Source of the DNA: Phycisphaerae bacterium
GTDB taxonomy: Bacteria; Planctomycetota; Phycisphaerae; Sedimentisphaerales; Anaerohalosphaeraceae
Reading direction: 5' to 3'
Assembly: GCA_012729675.1 (NCBI GenBank)
Contig: JAAYCR010000050.1
Coordinates: forward strand, 17,014 to 81,013
DNA: 64,000 nt
Notes under the pieces: model-generated
Database searches by the model: none
What the model was told of the DNA's origin: nothing
The model's input: only the letters and a program-made list of their open reading frames with translations
Shown here: positions 23,782 through 31,106 of the stretch, piece by piece
Numbering within the stretch: the first letter of the stretch is position 1
How the letters are laid out: each line of letters opens with the position of its first letter
Position numbers and translations under genes: made by a program

Positions 23782-24126
23782 ATGCGATTTGAACGGGAAT
23801 TACTGAAAGGCGTCGCGCCGGTGGTGGTGCTGGAAATCCTCTCGCGGGGCAAAATGTACGGCTATGAACTCAGCGAGGCCCTCGAACAGCGGAGCAAGGG
23901 CATTTTGACGCTGGGGCGGGGGACGCTGTACCCTCTGCTGTATAATCTGGAGGCCAAAGGGCTGGTGGCGGCCGAGTGGGAGGACAACGAGAGCAAACGA
24001 AAACGCCGGTACTACTCCATCACCGGCAAGGGCAAGGCGGAGCTGGCCGCACAAAAGGAACAGTGGCTCGCCCTGCAGGAAGGCGTCAACCTCGTCTTCG
24101 GCCTCGGCGGCGTCAGCCTGGCGTAA
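23782..24126 (+). CDS. PadR family transcriptional regulator
   Basis: 114 aa from the ATG at 23782 (GGAGA 9 nt upstream). The winged helix is visible: LEILSRGKMYGYELSEAL, then TLGRGTLYPLLYNLEAKGLV as recognition helix, and the wing SKRKRRYYSITGKGKAEL, followed by a short dimerisation helix. Subfamily 1 (short) PadR proteins respond to small ligands or membrane stress and often repress a downstream membrane gene. The next gene, 140 nt downstream, encodes a HAAS-type domain protein, the common partner of PadR regulators. Confidence 0.95.
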   Translation: MRFERELLKGVAPVVVLEILSRGKMYGYELSEALEQRSKGILTLGRGTLYPLLYNLEAKGLVAAEWEDNESKRKRRYYSITGKGKAELAAQKEQWLALQEGVNLVFGLGGVSLA

Positions 24127-24129
24127 TGG

Positions 24130-24260
24130 TGAAATTTACCATGAAGGCCATGAAGCACATGAAGATGAAGATGATGAACAATTAATTTTGAATCAAGAAC
24201 CCTCTTGATCCTGTCTAAAAACTTCGTGTTTCTTCGTGTGCTTCGTGGTTAACAAAGGAG
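24130..24260. repeat. Degenerate CATGAAG and CTTCGTG repeats
   Basis: CATGAAGGC/CATGAAGCA/CATGAAGAT units at about 24138-24175, and three CTTCGTG units with period 9-10 at about 24223-24250, between padR and the HAAS gene. The first unit matches the 17805 tract. Confidence 0.6.
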
Positions 24261-24265
24261 ATTAT

Positions 24266-25945
24266 ATGGACAAGACAGAACATAACAATGTCCCGGCGGT
24301 TGTGACCGACTATATCGACGCCATCATCAAAAAGATGCGGTATCGCAAAAAGGTGCGAGCCGAGGTGCGGCGGGAGTTGGCGGATCATTTCGCCGACGCG
24401 CTGGCCGGCTGCAATAACGACGACGAACGCAACGCGCAGGCCCAGGCGATGATCGAAGAATTCGGCGATGCCATGCTGCTGGGCGTCCTGCTGCGCCGCG
24501 CCAAAAAACGCTGCCGTCCCCTCTGGCGTACCCTCATCGTCCGCGCCTTCCAAATGGTCGGCATCCTTTTCATGATGCTGATTCTCTACATCGGCTGGTT
24601 CTTCAGCGGCAGACCCATCATCACCACCAACTACCTCGAGGTCATGAACAGCCAGGTGCGCCCCGTCGCTGACGATAATCAAAACGCCAGGCCTTTCTAT
24701 CGGAAGGCCATCGATGCCTTTGTCCTGCCCCCCACACTCCCCCCCGCCGACGACCCGTCCTTGCCGCCTGAATTACAGCCGGCAGCGCCCGAGGTATTGG
24801 ATATTTCCCCACGCCCATTGGCCACGATGACATCGCAGGAAAAACAGTTTCTGGCCGACTGGCTGGCCGCCAATGAGCAATCCGAAACCCTCATCCGCCA
24901 GGGCAACCGGAAACCCTATTACTGGCAGACGTATTCCACCAATTCCGAAACAAGCGAATTGATGGGCGTTCTGCTGCCCGATCTGGCCGATTACAGAAGG
25001 CTGGCCAATCTCCTCTGCATGAAGGCCCTCTGGCAGGCGCAGCACGGACAACTCAACGATAGTCTCGACACCGTTTTGGAAAGCTATCAATTCGGCCGGC
25101 ATCTTCACAATAAAAATATCTTGATCGAGCAGTTGGTCGCCATTGCCATTAAAGCCAACGCCATGAAATCAATGCGAATAATCCTGGCCGAGCATGCTGA
25201 TCAATTAGACAAAACTACGCTCACGGCGGTCAGAAATCATCTCGCAGAAATCGTATCGACTGAGGATTTTCTCATCGGCTTCGAAGGCGAAAAGCTCTTC
25301 ATGTATGACGAAATCCAGCGCAGTTTTACCCAGACGCGCATCGGCAGCAGCCACTTATTTATCCAGCGGATTAGTCGATTGGGCTCGTTGACCGGATCAG
25401 ACTATGGTGCGGCTGGGCAGTGGTTTCATATCCTCTTTACACACCCGGACCGCGAGGAGACCCTGGCCGCGGCGGACCGCTTTTATGCGGCGATGGATGA
25501 GTTCGCCAGGTACTCGCCCGCCCAACTGCGCCAAAAAGGTATCAACATAAACGAGCGCGTCGAAGAACTCATCAAGGGCAATTTCTTTCTCTCCATTCTC
25601 ATCCCCGCGCTGGAACGCGTTGCAGAAGTCGCGCATCGCAGCAAGGCCGAGAGCCTCGCCACACTGGCCGTTTTGGCTATCCTCGAGTACCAGAAACAAT
25701 CCGGCTCGCTGCCCCAATCGCTCGATGCGCTCGTCAGCTCCGGCCTGTTGCAATCCGTCCCCGTTGACCCCTACAGCAATCAGCCGCTCGTGTATAAAAT
25801 AACCGATGCCGGCTTTACCCTCTACAGCGTAGGCCCCAATTTCAATGACGATGACGGCGTCATGGGAACGGATGAACAAGGCCGCCCGCGGCAGTGGAGC
25901 ACCAACAGCGACATGCTCTTCTGGCCGGTACCGGAACGCGAATAG
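24266..25945 (+). CDS. Large membrane-anchored protein with N-terminal HAAS-type domain
   Basis: 559 aa from the ATG at 24266 (AAAGGAG 7 nt upstream). Residues about 1-85 form a charged helical domain (YIDAIIKKMRYRKKVRAEVR; ELADHFADAL; AMIEEFGDAMLLGVLLRRA) like the HAAS/permease-prefix domains that accompany PadR regulators. One membrane helix follows (VRAFQMVGILFMMLILYIGW, about 92-111). The remaining about 440 residues are predicted extracytoplasmic and mostly helical. The C-terminal SVPVDPYSNQPLVYKITDAG and FTLYSVGPNFNDDDG segment is also found at the ends of planctomycete pseudopilin-like proteins. Probably co-transcribed with padR; function unknown. Confidence 0.8.
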   Translation: MDKTEHNNVPAVVTDYIDAIIKKMRYRKKVRAEVRRELADHFADALAGCNNDDERNAQAQAMIEEFGDAMLLGVLLRRAKKRCRPLWRTLIVRAFQMVGILFMMLILYIGWFFSGRPIITTNYLEVMNSQVRPVADDNQNARPFYRKAIDAFVLPPTLPPADDPSLPPELQPAAPEVLDISPRPLATMTSQEKQFLADWLAANEQSETLIRQGNRKPYYWQTYSTNSETSELMGVLLPDLADYRRLANLLCMKALWQAQHGQLNDSLDTVLESYQFGRHLHNKNILIEQLVAIAIKANAMKSMRIILAEHADQLDKTTLTAVRNHLAEIVSTEDFLIGFEGEKLFMYDEIQRSFTQTRIGSSHLFIQRISRLGSLTGSDYGAAGQWFHILFTHPDREETLAAADRFYAAMDEFARYSPAQLRQKGININERVEELIKGNFFLSILIPALERVAEVAHRSKAESLATLAVLAILEYQKQSGSLPQSLDALVSSGLLQSVPVDPYSNQPLVYKITDAGFTLYSVGPNFNDDDGVMGTDEQGRPRQWSTNSDMLFWPVPERE

Positions 25946-25991
25946 TGCGGCCTAAACCGCGCTCCTTTCCTGTCAACGACGGTGGCTGCCG

Positions 25992-26963
25992 TTACGGTCG
26001 ATAGTTCAGCGTTTGCGGCTGGCGCAGCTCGATGAATCTGACCGTACTTTGGAGCGTATGTTTGTTTTCGACGTAAAATTGATAGAGCATGGTAATCTTT
26101 TCTTTTTCGTCGGCTTCCATATTGCGGCCGGCCTGTCCCAAAGCCGCTCCCCAATTGACTTTCGTTGAGCCATCTTTGACATTCAGCGTCAGATGCGGCT
26201 GGGAGGTGCTCTTGCGGCCGGCAAAGTTGGCCACATCGACGCTTTCAATCTCATCCAGCAGCGGTTTGGTAATCGGCTCCTCGGCGGTCATCATCTGCAA
26301 GTTGTCCATCTGCGTCAGCACATTCACCAGATCCATCGCGGCTTTGATGTCCTCGGCCAGCCAGATCGTCCCGGCCGGCGGCGCCGAACGCGCCGAAAAG
26401 CCGACCACCGCAGGCACGGCGATGGCCGTCACCGGAAGGGCCTCGAAGGCGATCATCTTTTCATCGACATACCACGTGCGCCCGCCGACGCGGGCCGACA
26501 CCACCGGACGACGATACTGCGCCGAAATTTCCAGCGCCGTCGGCGTCGCCTGCACATGAATATCATCCAGCCAGGCAATCGTCGTCAGCCGCTCGGCCAC
26601 GGTGCGGGCGGCGTCCTCATCCAGCACAAACCGCCGTCCGCCGACCGCCTGCACGATCTGCTCGGTCCAGGCCGCCCCCAGCCATGCCGGCGGATCGAGC
26701 AGCTTGAGCGGCCCGGCGTGCGACTCGACCTGCGGCAGCGTCTTGACATACCTCTCCATCACCATAAACCCCGCCGTCAACCCCGCCGCCAACAGCGCCA
26801 AGCCCACAATCGACAGCGTCACCCGCAGCACCGGCGTGAGCCGCGGGGCGTCTTTTTTCTTTCGCTTGCGCACGGGAAGGGACGCGGACGGTTTTTTCTT
26901 GCGGTCGCGTTTGAGAAAACTGAACCAGCTTTTGCCGGTCTTTGTTTTTTTGCGTTTGGCCAC
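25992..26963 (-). CDS. ftsQ: FtsQ-like cell division protein (POTRA domain)
   Basis: 323 aa. The cytoplasmic N-tail (about 1-40) is very Lys/Arg-rich, followed by one membrane helix (LRVTLSIVGLALLAAGLTAG, about 46-66) and a POTRA-like region (AARTVAERLTTIAWLDDIHV, then TALEISAQYRRPVVSARVGG and TWYVDEKMIAF). This is the FtsQ/DivIB architecture, and the gene sits directly after ddl in a murC-murB-ddl order, the standard dcw context. Sequence conservation in FtsQ is low, so the call depends on architecture and position. It would link septal peptidoglycan synthesis to the divisome, which is notable if the host is a planctomycete, many of which lack FtsZ. Confidence 0.8.
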   Translation of the reverse strand: MAKRKKTKTGKSWFSFLKRDRKKKPSASLPVRKRKKKDAPRLTPVLRVTLSIVGLALLAAGLTAGFMVMERYVKTLPQVESHAGPLKLLDPPAWLGAAWTEQIVQAVGGRRFVLDEDAARTVAERLTTIAWLDDIHVQATPTALEISAQYRRPVVSARVGGRTWYVDEKMIAFEALPVTAIAVPAVVGFSARSAPPAGTIWLAEDIKAAMDLVNVLTQMDNLQMMTAEEPITKPLLDEIESVDVANFAGRKSTSQPHLTLNVKDGSTKVNWGAALGQAGRNMEADEKEKITMLYQFYVENKHTLQSTVRFIELRQPQTLNYRP

Positions 26964-26978
26964 GAGTGTTTCCTTGTG

Positions 26979-27932
26979 TTAAGGGGTTGCGGACACAGCA
27001 CGGTCGTTCCATGCCGCCTCGACGATTTGCCGACACAGGTCGGGCGTCGGAATCCCCGCCTTTCGCGCCGCCATGGGCAGCAGCGAATGACTGGTAAAGC
27101 CCGGCAGCGTGTTGATTTCGAGCACATACGGCGTGCCGTCGTCGGCCAGGATAAAATCGACGCGCCCCAGATGGCGGCAGTGCAGCGCGTTAAAACAATC
27201 CAGTGCTGTCTGCTGAATCCGCGCCGTCAACGCCGCATCGGCGAGGGTGTCAAACAGGTACTCGGTCGTGTCGGCGATATACTTGGCGTTAAAATCATAA
27301 AAGGCCGCATGGGTGCGAATCTCGATAATCGGTAGGGCCTGCCCGTTGACGATGCCGACGGTGATCTCGCGCCCGTTGATGAACGATTCGATCATGCAGT
27401 CGCCGAAGGTCTTAAAGCACTGCACGCCCTTTGCCGCCGCCGTCGCCGCATCCTCAACGATCTCAACGCCGACGCTGCTGCCCTGCCGGACGGGCTTGAC
27501 GACCAGTCGCTCGGCAAAGCCGTCAAGTTTTGCCGTCAGCGTTTGCTCGGTATCGCACGGCCCGACAATCACCTGCCGCGGCGCCACGGCGCCGGCTCGC
27601 GCAAAAATGCGCTTGCTCTCGACCTTGTCAAAGGCGTTTCGGCTGGCCTCAGCCCCCGATCCGGTAAAAACAAGCCGCCGCCGCTCCAGAATCGACTGCA
27701 ACTGGCCGTCCTCGCCGAACTGCCCGTGCAGCACCAGAAAAAACACGTCGATGGACGCAGCGTCCAGAATCCGCATATCTTCCGGCGTGATATCCGACAG
27801 AACGACATCCATCCCCGCCTCCCGCAGCGCCGCATACACCGTGCGCCCGCTGTTGAGGCTGACCTCACGCTCCGACCCGACCCCGCCGGACAGGACGGCG
27901 ACTTTAAAGTTGTTTTTAAGTTTGTGTTGCAT
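26979..27932 (-). CDS. ddl: D-alanine-D-alanine ligase
   Basis: 317 aa ATP-grasp enzyme forming the D-Ala-D-Ala dipeptide for peptidoglycan. Visible: N-terminal VAVLSGGVGSEREVSLNSGR, FLVLHGQFGEDGQLQSILE, the ATP-grasp lysine region RLVVKPVRQGSSVGVEIV, ESFINGREITVGIVNG, and the metal site GRVDFILADDGTPYVLEINT followed by LPG. The HGxxGEDG motif carries the Phe form (Gln-Phe) instead of the more common Ala/Tyr. A 15-nt gap precedes ftsQ, so the two are co-transcribed. ATG at 27932; no clear SD. Confidence 0.96.
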   Translation of the reverse strand: MQHKLKNNFKVAVLSGGVGSEREVSLNSGRTVYAALREAGMDVVLSDITPEDMRILDAASIDVFFLVLHGQFGEDGQLQSILERRRLVFTGSGAEASRNAFDKVESKRIFARAGAVAPRQVIVGPCDTEQTLTAKLDGFAERLVVKPVRQGSSVGVEIVEDAATAAAKGVQCFKTFGDCMIESFINGREITVGIVNGQALPIIEIRTHAAFYDFNAKYIADTTEYLFDTLADAALTARIQQTALDCFNALHCRHLGRVDFILADDGTPYVLEINTLPGFTSHSLLPMAARKAGIPTPDLCRQIVEAAWNDRAVSATP

Positions 27933-27943
27933 TGGGAGCAGTG

Positions 27944-28007
27944 TAGTTCTTAGTTCGTAGTTCGTTGTTCGTAGTTTAGCATTGGCCTCGGCCGGGAAAG
28001 CCGAGGC
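27944..28007. repeat. Heptanucleotide tract (TAGTTCG) and hairpin downstream of the IVP gene
   Basis: 27944-27978 has five units (TAGTTCT, TAGTTCG, TAGTTCG, TTGTTCG, TAGTTTA), followed by a hairpin CCTCGGC-CGGGAAA-GCCGAGG at about 27986-28007. This hairpin overlaps the 3' end of the four-helix-bundle gene. The tract is the reverse complement of the one at 28390-28424. Confidence 0.8.
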
Positions 28008-28359
28008 TGCGTTTCAAGCCGCTAATCATTTTAGACAGTTCTGAAAAAGAAAGCCGTAAATGAGAATGTTGTTCTTCATAGATAAATTTTCTTCTTTTAC
28101 AGATTTCCAATAGCGCGACACATTCAAAAACGGAACCCTGCGCAATATCCAAAAACCGTCGATAATCCGTTTTACTGCGGGATGTTCCCTCTGCGAGATT
28201 CAAAGAAATAGAAACCGCCGCTCTGCGAAACTGCGAAATTAATCCATATAGTTCTTCTTTCGGAAAAGATTTTGTTTGGTCATAGACATAATCAATGACA
28301 TCCAAAGCTTTCTGGTACACGATAAGTTCTTCAAATTGAAAGGTTATTTCACTGTGCAT
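27976..28359 (-). CDS. Four-helix-bundle protein (23S rRNA intervening-sequence protein family)
   Basis: 127 aa from the ATG at 28359 with GGAAGAG about 8 nt upstream; the longer frame starts at a GTG. The family pattern is clear: FEELIVYQKALDVIDYVYDQ, LISQFRRAAVSISLNLAEG and FLDIAQGSVFECVALLEI. These small proteins (IVP/S23-type) are encoded in insertions in 23S rRNA of some bacteria and as free-standing genes in many Bacteroidota and Planctomycetota genomes. Their function is unknown; the related Avd protein works in diversity-generating retroelements, but no reverse transcriptase is seen here. It interrupts the murB-ddl linkage and is bracketed by inverted heptamer tracts. Confidence 0.92.
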   Translation of the reverse strand: MHSEITFQFEELIVYQKALDVIDYVYDQTKSFPKEELYGLISQFRRAAVSISLNLAEGTSRSKTDYRRFLDIAQGSVFECVALLEICKRRKFIYEEQHSHLRLSFSELSKMISGLKRSLGFPGRGQC

Positions 28360-28389
28360 TCGATACTCTTCCACTGCTCGGCTGCCATG

Positions 28390-28424
28390 AACTACGAACT
28401 ACGAACTATGAACTACGAACTAAT
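28390..28424. repeat. Heptanucleotide tract (AACTACG) upstream of the IVP gene
   Basis: Five units (AACTACG, AACTACG, AACTATG, AACTACG, AACTAAT) directly after the murB stop. It is complementary to the 27944-27978 tract, so the four-helix-bundle gene has inverted-repeat borders. Confidence 0.85.
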
Positions 28425-29303
28425 CTACCAAATTTCAATCTCCAGCTCCAGCTCCACGTCAAACTTGTCCTGCACCTTTTGCCGCACCAGTTCGATGAGC
28501 TGTTTGACATCGGCGCTTTTGCAGCCGCTTTCGGTCGTGATGAAGTTGGCGTGTTTTTCGCTGACAAAGGCCCCGCCGACCTGCGTGCCCTTCAACCCCG
28601 CGCGGTCAATCAGTGCCCCGGCGCTCATCCCGCGCGGATTCTTGAAGATGCACCCGGCGTTGCGCGCGTTCAGCGGCTGGGTGTTCTTCTTGTAAATCCA
28701 CACTTCCTTAACCGTCTTGAGCATCTGGTCGGGGTCGGACTGCGTCAGTTCCAGCGTCGCGTCCAGAATGATCGGTGTGGTGATATTGACCCAGCGATAA
28801 TCGAACACCAACTCCGGCTTGGCCTTCTCGAAAATCGTCCCGTGTATATCCATCACGGTTACGCTCTGCGTGCGCGAGCCGATGTCGCCGAAGTTGCCGC
28901 CGGCGTTCATCCGCACGGCCCCGCCCACCGAGCCGGGGATGCCCGTCAAGGCCTCCAGCCCGCACAGCCCCTTGCGCACCGAGTCCAGCACCAGCTTGTT
29001 CAGGTTCACCCCGGCCCCGGCCTTGAGCGTTGTGCCGTCAAACGCCACCTGCGTAAACGCCTCGGTGTCCAGCTTGAGCACTACGCCCTTGATGCCCTCG
29101 TCGCTGACCAGCAGATTCGACCCAAGCCCCAGCACCCGCATCGGCACCTGCTCGGCCGCGCACCGCTGCACAATGTCCTGAAGCTGCTCGACACTCGTTG
29201 GCCGCGCCAAGTACTCGGCCACACCGCCAAGGCCGTACCACGTCAGCTCTTTGAGCGAGGCGTTTTCTTTAACGATGTTCTCTAAGCCACTGAATAATGT
29301 CAT
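28425..29303 (-). CDS. murB: UDP-N-acetylenolpyruvoylglucosamine reductase
   Basis: 292 aa FAD enzyme producing UDP-MurNAc. The start is the ATG at 29303 (GGAAGG 8 nt upstream), 35 nt inside the end of murC. FAD-binding elements TWYGLGGVAEYLARPTSVEQ and VLGLGSNLLVSDEGIKG, then GLEALTGIPGSVGGAVRMNA are typical. The C-terminal NPRGMSAGALIDRAGLKGTQ carries the proton-donor Ser, and VSEKHANFI is the other conserved block. Length and pattern fit the short type-II MurB. Part of the murC-murB-ddl-ftsQ operon on the minus strand. Confidence 0.96.
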   Translation of the reverse strand: MTLFSGLENIVKENASLKELTWYGLGGVAEYLARPTSVEQLQDIVQRCAAEQVPMRVLGLGSNLLVSDEGIKGVVLKLDTEAFTQVAFDGTTLKAGAGVNLNKLVLDSVRKGLCGLEALTGIPGSVGGAVRMNAGGNFGDIGSRTQSVTVMDIHGTIFEKAKPELVFDYRWVNITTPIILDATLELTQSDPDQMLKTVKEVWIYKKNTQPLNARNAGCIFKNPRGMSAGALIDRAGLKGTQVGGAFVSEKHANFITTESGCKSADVKQLIELVRQKVQDKFDVELELEIEIW

Positions 29304-30663
29304 CGGAAACCTTCCAAATCGTCCCGGCACCCATCGTCATGACCAGGTCGCCGTCTCGGACGTGTTGCGTTAAATGGTTCAAAATACCCGCAAAATCATT
29401 GATAAACAACGCCTCGCACTGCCGCTGGCGGATGCGTTCGACCAGCGTCTCGGCGTTGACCGTGCTTTTGCTCTCGGCGGTGTCCCGCACGAAGTAAATC
29501 TCCGGCACAATCGTAATATCGGCAAGCTTAAAGCTTTCCGCGAAATCATCAAGCAAAAAACGGGTTCGGCTGTACTGATGCGGCTGAAAAACGCACCACA
29601 GCCGCTTGGGTTGATACCGCTGCCGTACCGCCTCCAGCGATGCTCGAATCTCGGTCGGGTGGTGGGCGTAGTCGTCCAGCACCGTGATGCCGCCGACCTG
29701 CCCTTTGAGCATCAGCCGCCGGTCAATGCCGGAAAACGCCCCCAGCCGCTCGACGACGACCGATTCCGGCACGCCCGCCTCAAGTGCCGCGGCCGCGACA
29801 ACCAGCGCATTATACACATTGTGCTTGCCCGGCAGCCCAATCCGCACGCGCCCCAGCCCCCGGCCGCTGCGGATCAAGTCAAACGCATAAAGCCCCTCTA
29901 CAAGCTCCAAATTACCCGCCGTCACATCGCAGTGCGACTCCAGCCCCACCGTCACGACCTGTCGGCCGTCTTTCTGCCGTCGCAGTACGCGAGCGACGTT
30001 TTTATCGGCCCCATTGGCGATCAGCACCCCGCCCGGCTTGATCCCGGAGGCAAAATCGCTGAATGCCTCGACGATCTCGTCCTCATTTCGATAATAATCC
30101 AGATGATCCTGCTCTATATTAAGGATCACCCCGATGGACGGATGCAGGTTCAAAAAGCTGCGGTCATACTCGCACGCCTCGGCCACAAACAGCCGTCCGT
30201 TGCCCGCCCCGCTGGAGCCGCCCAGTTGCCCGATGTCGGCCCCGATGATGTAGTTTGGTTTAAGTCCAGCCTCCGTAAGCAGATGTGTAATCCACGCACT
30301 GGCGGTACTCTTGCCGTGCGTCCCTGCCACCGCAATCCCCGTGTACGCCTCAAACAGCCGTCCGAGCATCTCGGCATACTTATAGATCGGACAGCCCAAC
30401 TCCCCGGCCCGCGCCAGTTCCGGGTTGCTCGCCGTCACCGCCGCACTGATGATCACCGCATCGACCGCCGCCGGCATATTCTCCGGCGTATGCCCGATAT
30501 GAATCTGTGCGCCCTGCCGCTGCAAGTCGTCCGTAACTGCGCTTTGGCACATATCCGACCCCGACACCACCGCCCCGCGGCGCATCAGCAGTTTGGCCAG
30601 CCCGCTGGTCCCGACACCGCCAATCCCGATAAAGTGAAACCGCTTCCCTGAACTTCGTTCCAT
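29269..30663 (-). CDS. murC: UDP-N-acetylmuramate-L-alanine ligase
   Basis: 464 aa cytoplasmic Mur ligase adding L-Ala to UDP-MurNAc. The N-terminal Rossmann part HFIGIGGVGTSGLAKLLMRR, the P-loop AVAGTHGKSTASAWITHLL near residue 112, the central-domain NIEQDHLDYY, and the C-terminal domain DYAHHPTEIRASLEA with FQPHQYSRTRFLLDDF are all present. It is the first gene of the minus-strand peptidoglycan/division operon. The ATG at 30663 has only a weak SD. Confidence 0.97.
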   Translation of the reverse strand: MERSSGKRFHFIGIGGVGTSGLAKLLMRRGAVVSGSDMCQSAVTDDLQRQGAQIHIGHTPENMPAAVDAVIISAAVTASNPELARAGELGCPIYKYAEMLGRLFEAYTGIAVAGTHGKSTASAWITHLLTEAGLKPNYIIGADIGQLGGSSGAGNGRLFVAEACEYDRSFLNLHPSIGVILNIEQDHLDYYRNEDEIVEAFSDFASGIKPGGVLIANGADKNVARVLRRQKDGRQVVTVGLESHCDVTAGNLELVEGLYAFDLIRSGRGLGRVRIGLPGKHNVYNALVVAAAALEAGVPESVVVERLGAFSGIDRRLMLKGQVGGITVLDDYAHHPTEIRASLEAVRQRYQPKRLWCVFQPHQYSRTRFLLDDFAESFKLADITIVPEIYFVRDTAESKSTVNAETLVERIRQRQCEALFINDFAGILNHLTQHVRDGDLVMTMGAGTIWKVSDDIIQWLREHR

Positions 30664-30779
30664 GCGTCAATCCATTTCGTTAAACCCGCTTTGATTGTTA
30701 TCTTATCGTCAGATCGACGTTTCTTCAATACCCTTCGCCCTTCATCCATCCGCGATTCGTAACTCAAGCTTCGCTTGCC

Positions 30780-30885
30780 CCCCCCCTCGGCCTGAAAGGC
30801 CAAAATACCTTAGCCCAGCCCGGGGGGCTGGGTTGGAAATCGCCCAAGACCTCCGTTTCGCCCCGCAGGGGCAGCAGTCACCCAG
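30780..30885. repeat. Palindromic repeat island D
   Basis: 30791-30832 is an inverted copy of the terminal unit of island B (CCTGAAAGGCCAAAATA, CTTAGCCCAGCCC shared), followed by another hairpin GCCCC-GCA-GGGGC at 30860-30872. The 30664-31106 gap has no gene: repeats in its left half, the fucI promoter and leader in its right part. Confidence 0.75.
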
Positions 30886-30997
30886 TGTTTTGGTTTTGAA
30901 TTTGTTTAGGATATGGAATTTTGTGCTTAGAATGTTGGCTGCGGCTCTGCAGCGACAAGCATTTTCGGAGATATCTACCAAAAAAAGAGATAATCTA

Positions 30998-31054
30998 TTG
31001 TCCGCCCAAGCCATTAGGGGTATGATATCAGCGTGTGCCGGTCAAAAAACCGGC
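30998..31054 (+). promoter_or_regulatory. fucI promoter and leader hairpin
   Basis: TTGTCC (30998-31003), 17-nt spacer, TATGAT (31021-31026) preceded by GGGG. In the leader, GCCGGT-CAAAAA-ACCGGC (31037-31054) forms a 6-bp hairpin. No copy of the AAATCAA/TTGATTT operator was seen here. Confidence 0.6.
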
Positions 31055-31106
31055 GTTTCGGTCTCGACAACAAACATCCGGTTTTGTAATGGAAAGGATC
31101 ACGACA

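Noticed and set aside
27976..28359. Diversity-generating retroelement (IVP-family proteins resemble Avd)
   Set aside because: No reverse transcriptase, template repeat or variable repeat was found nearby.
28390..28424. Possible CRISPR array because of regular short repeats
   Set aside because: Units are 7 nt and contiguous without spacers; no cas genes are in the window.
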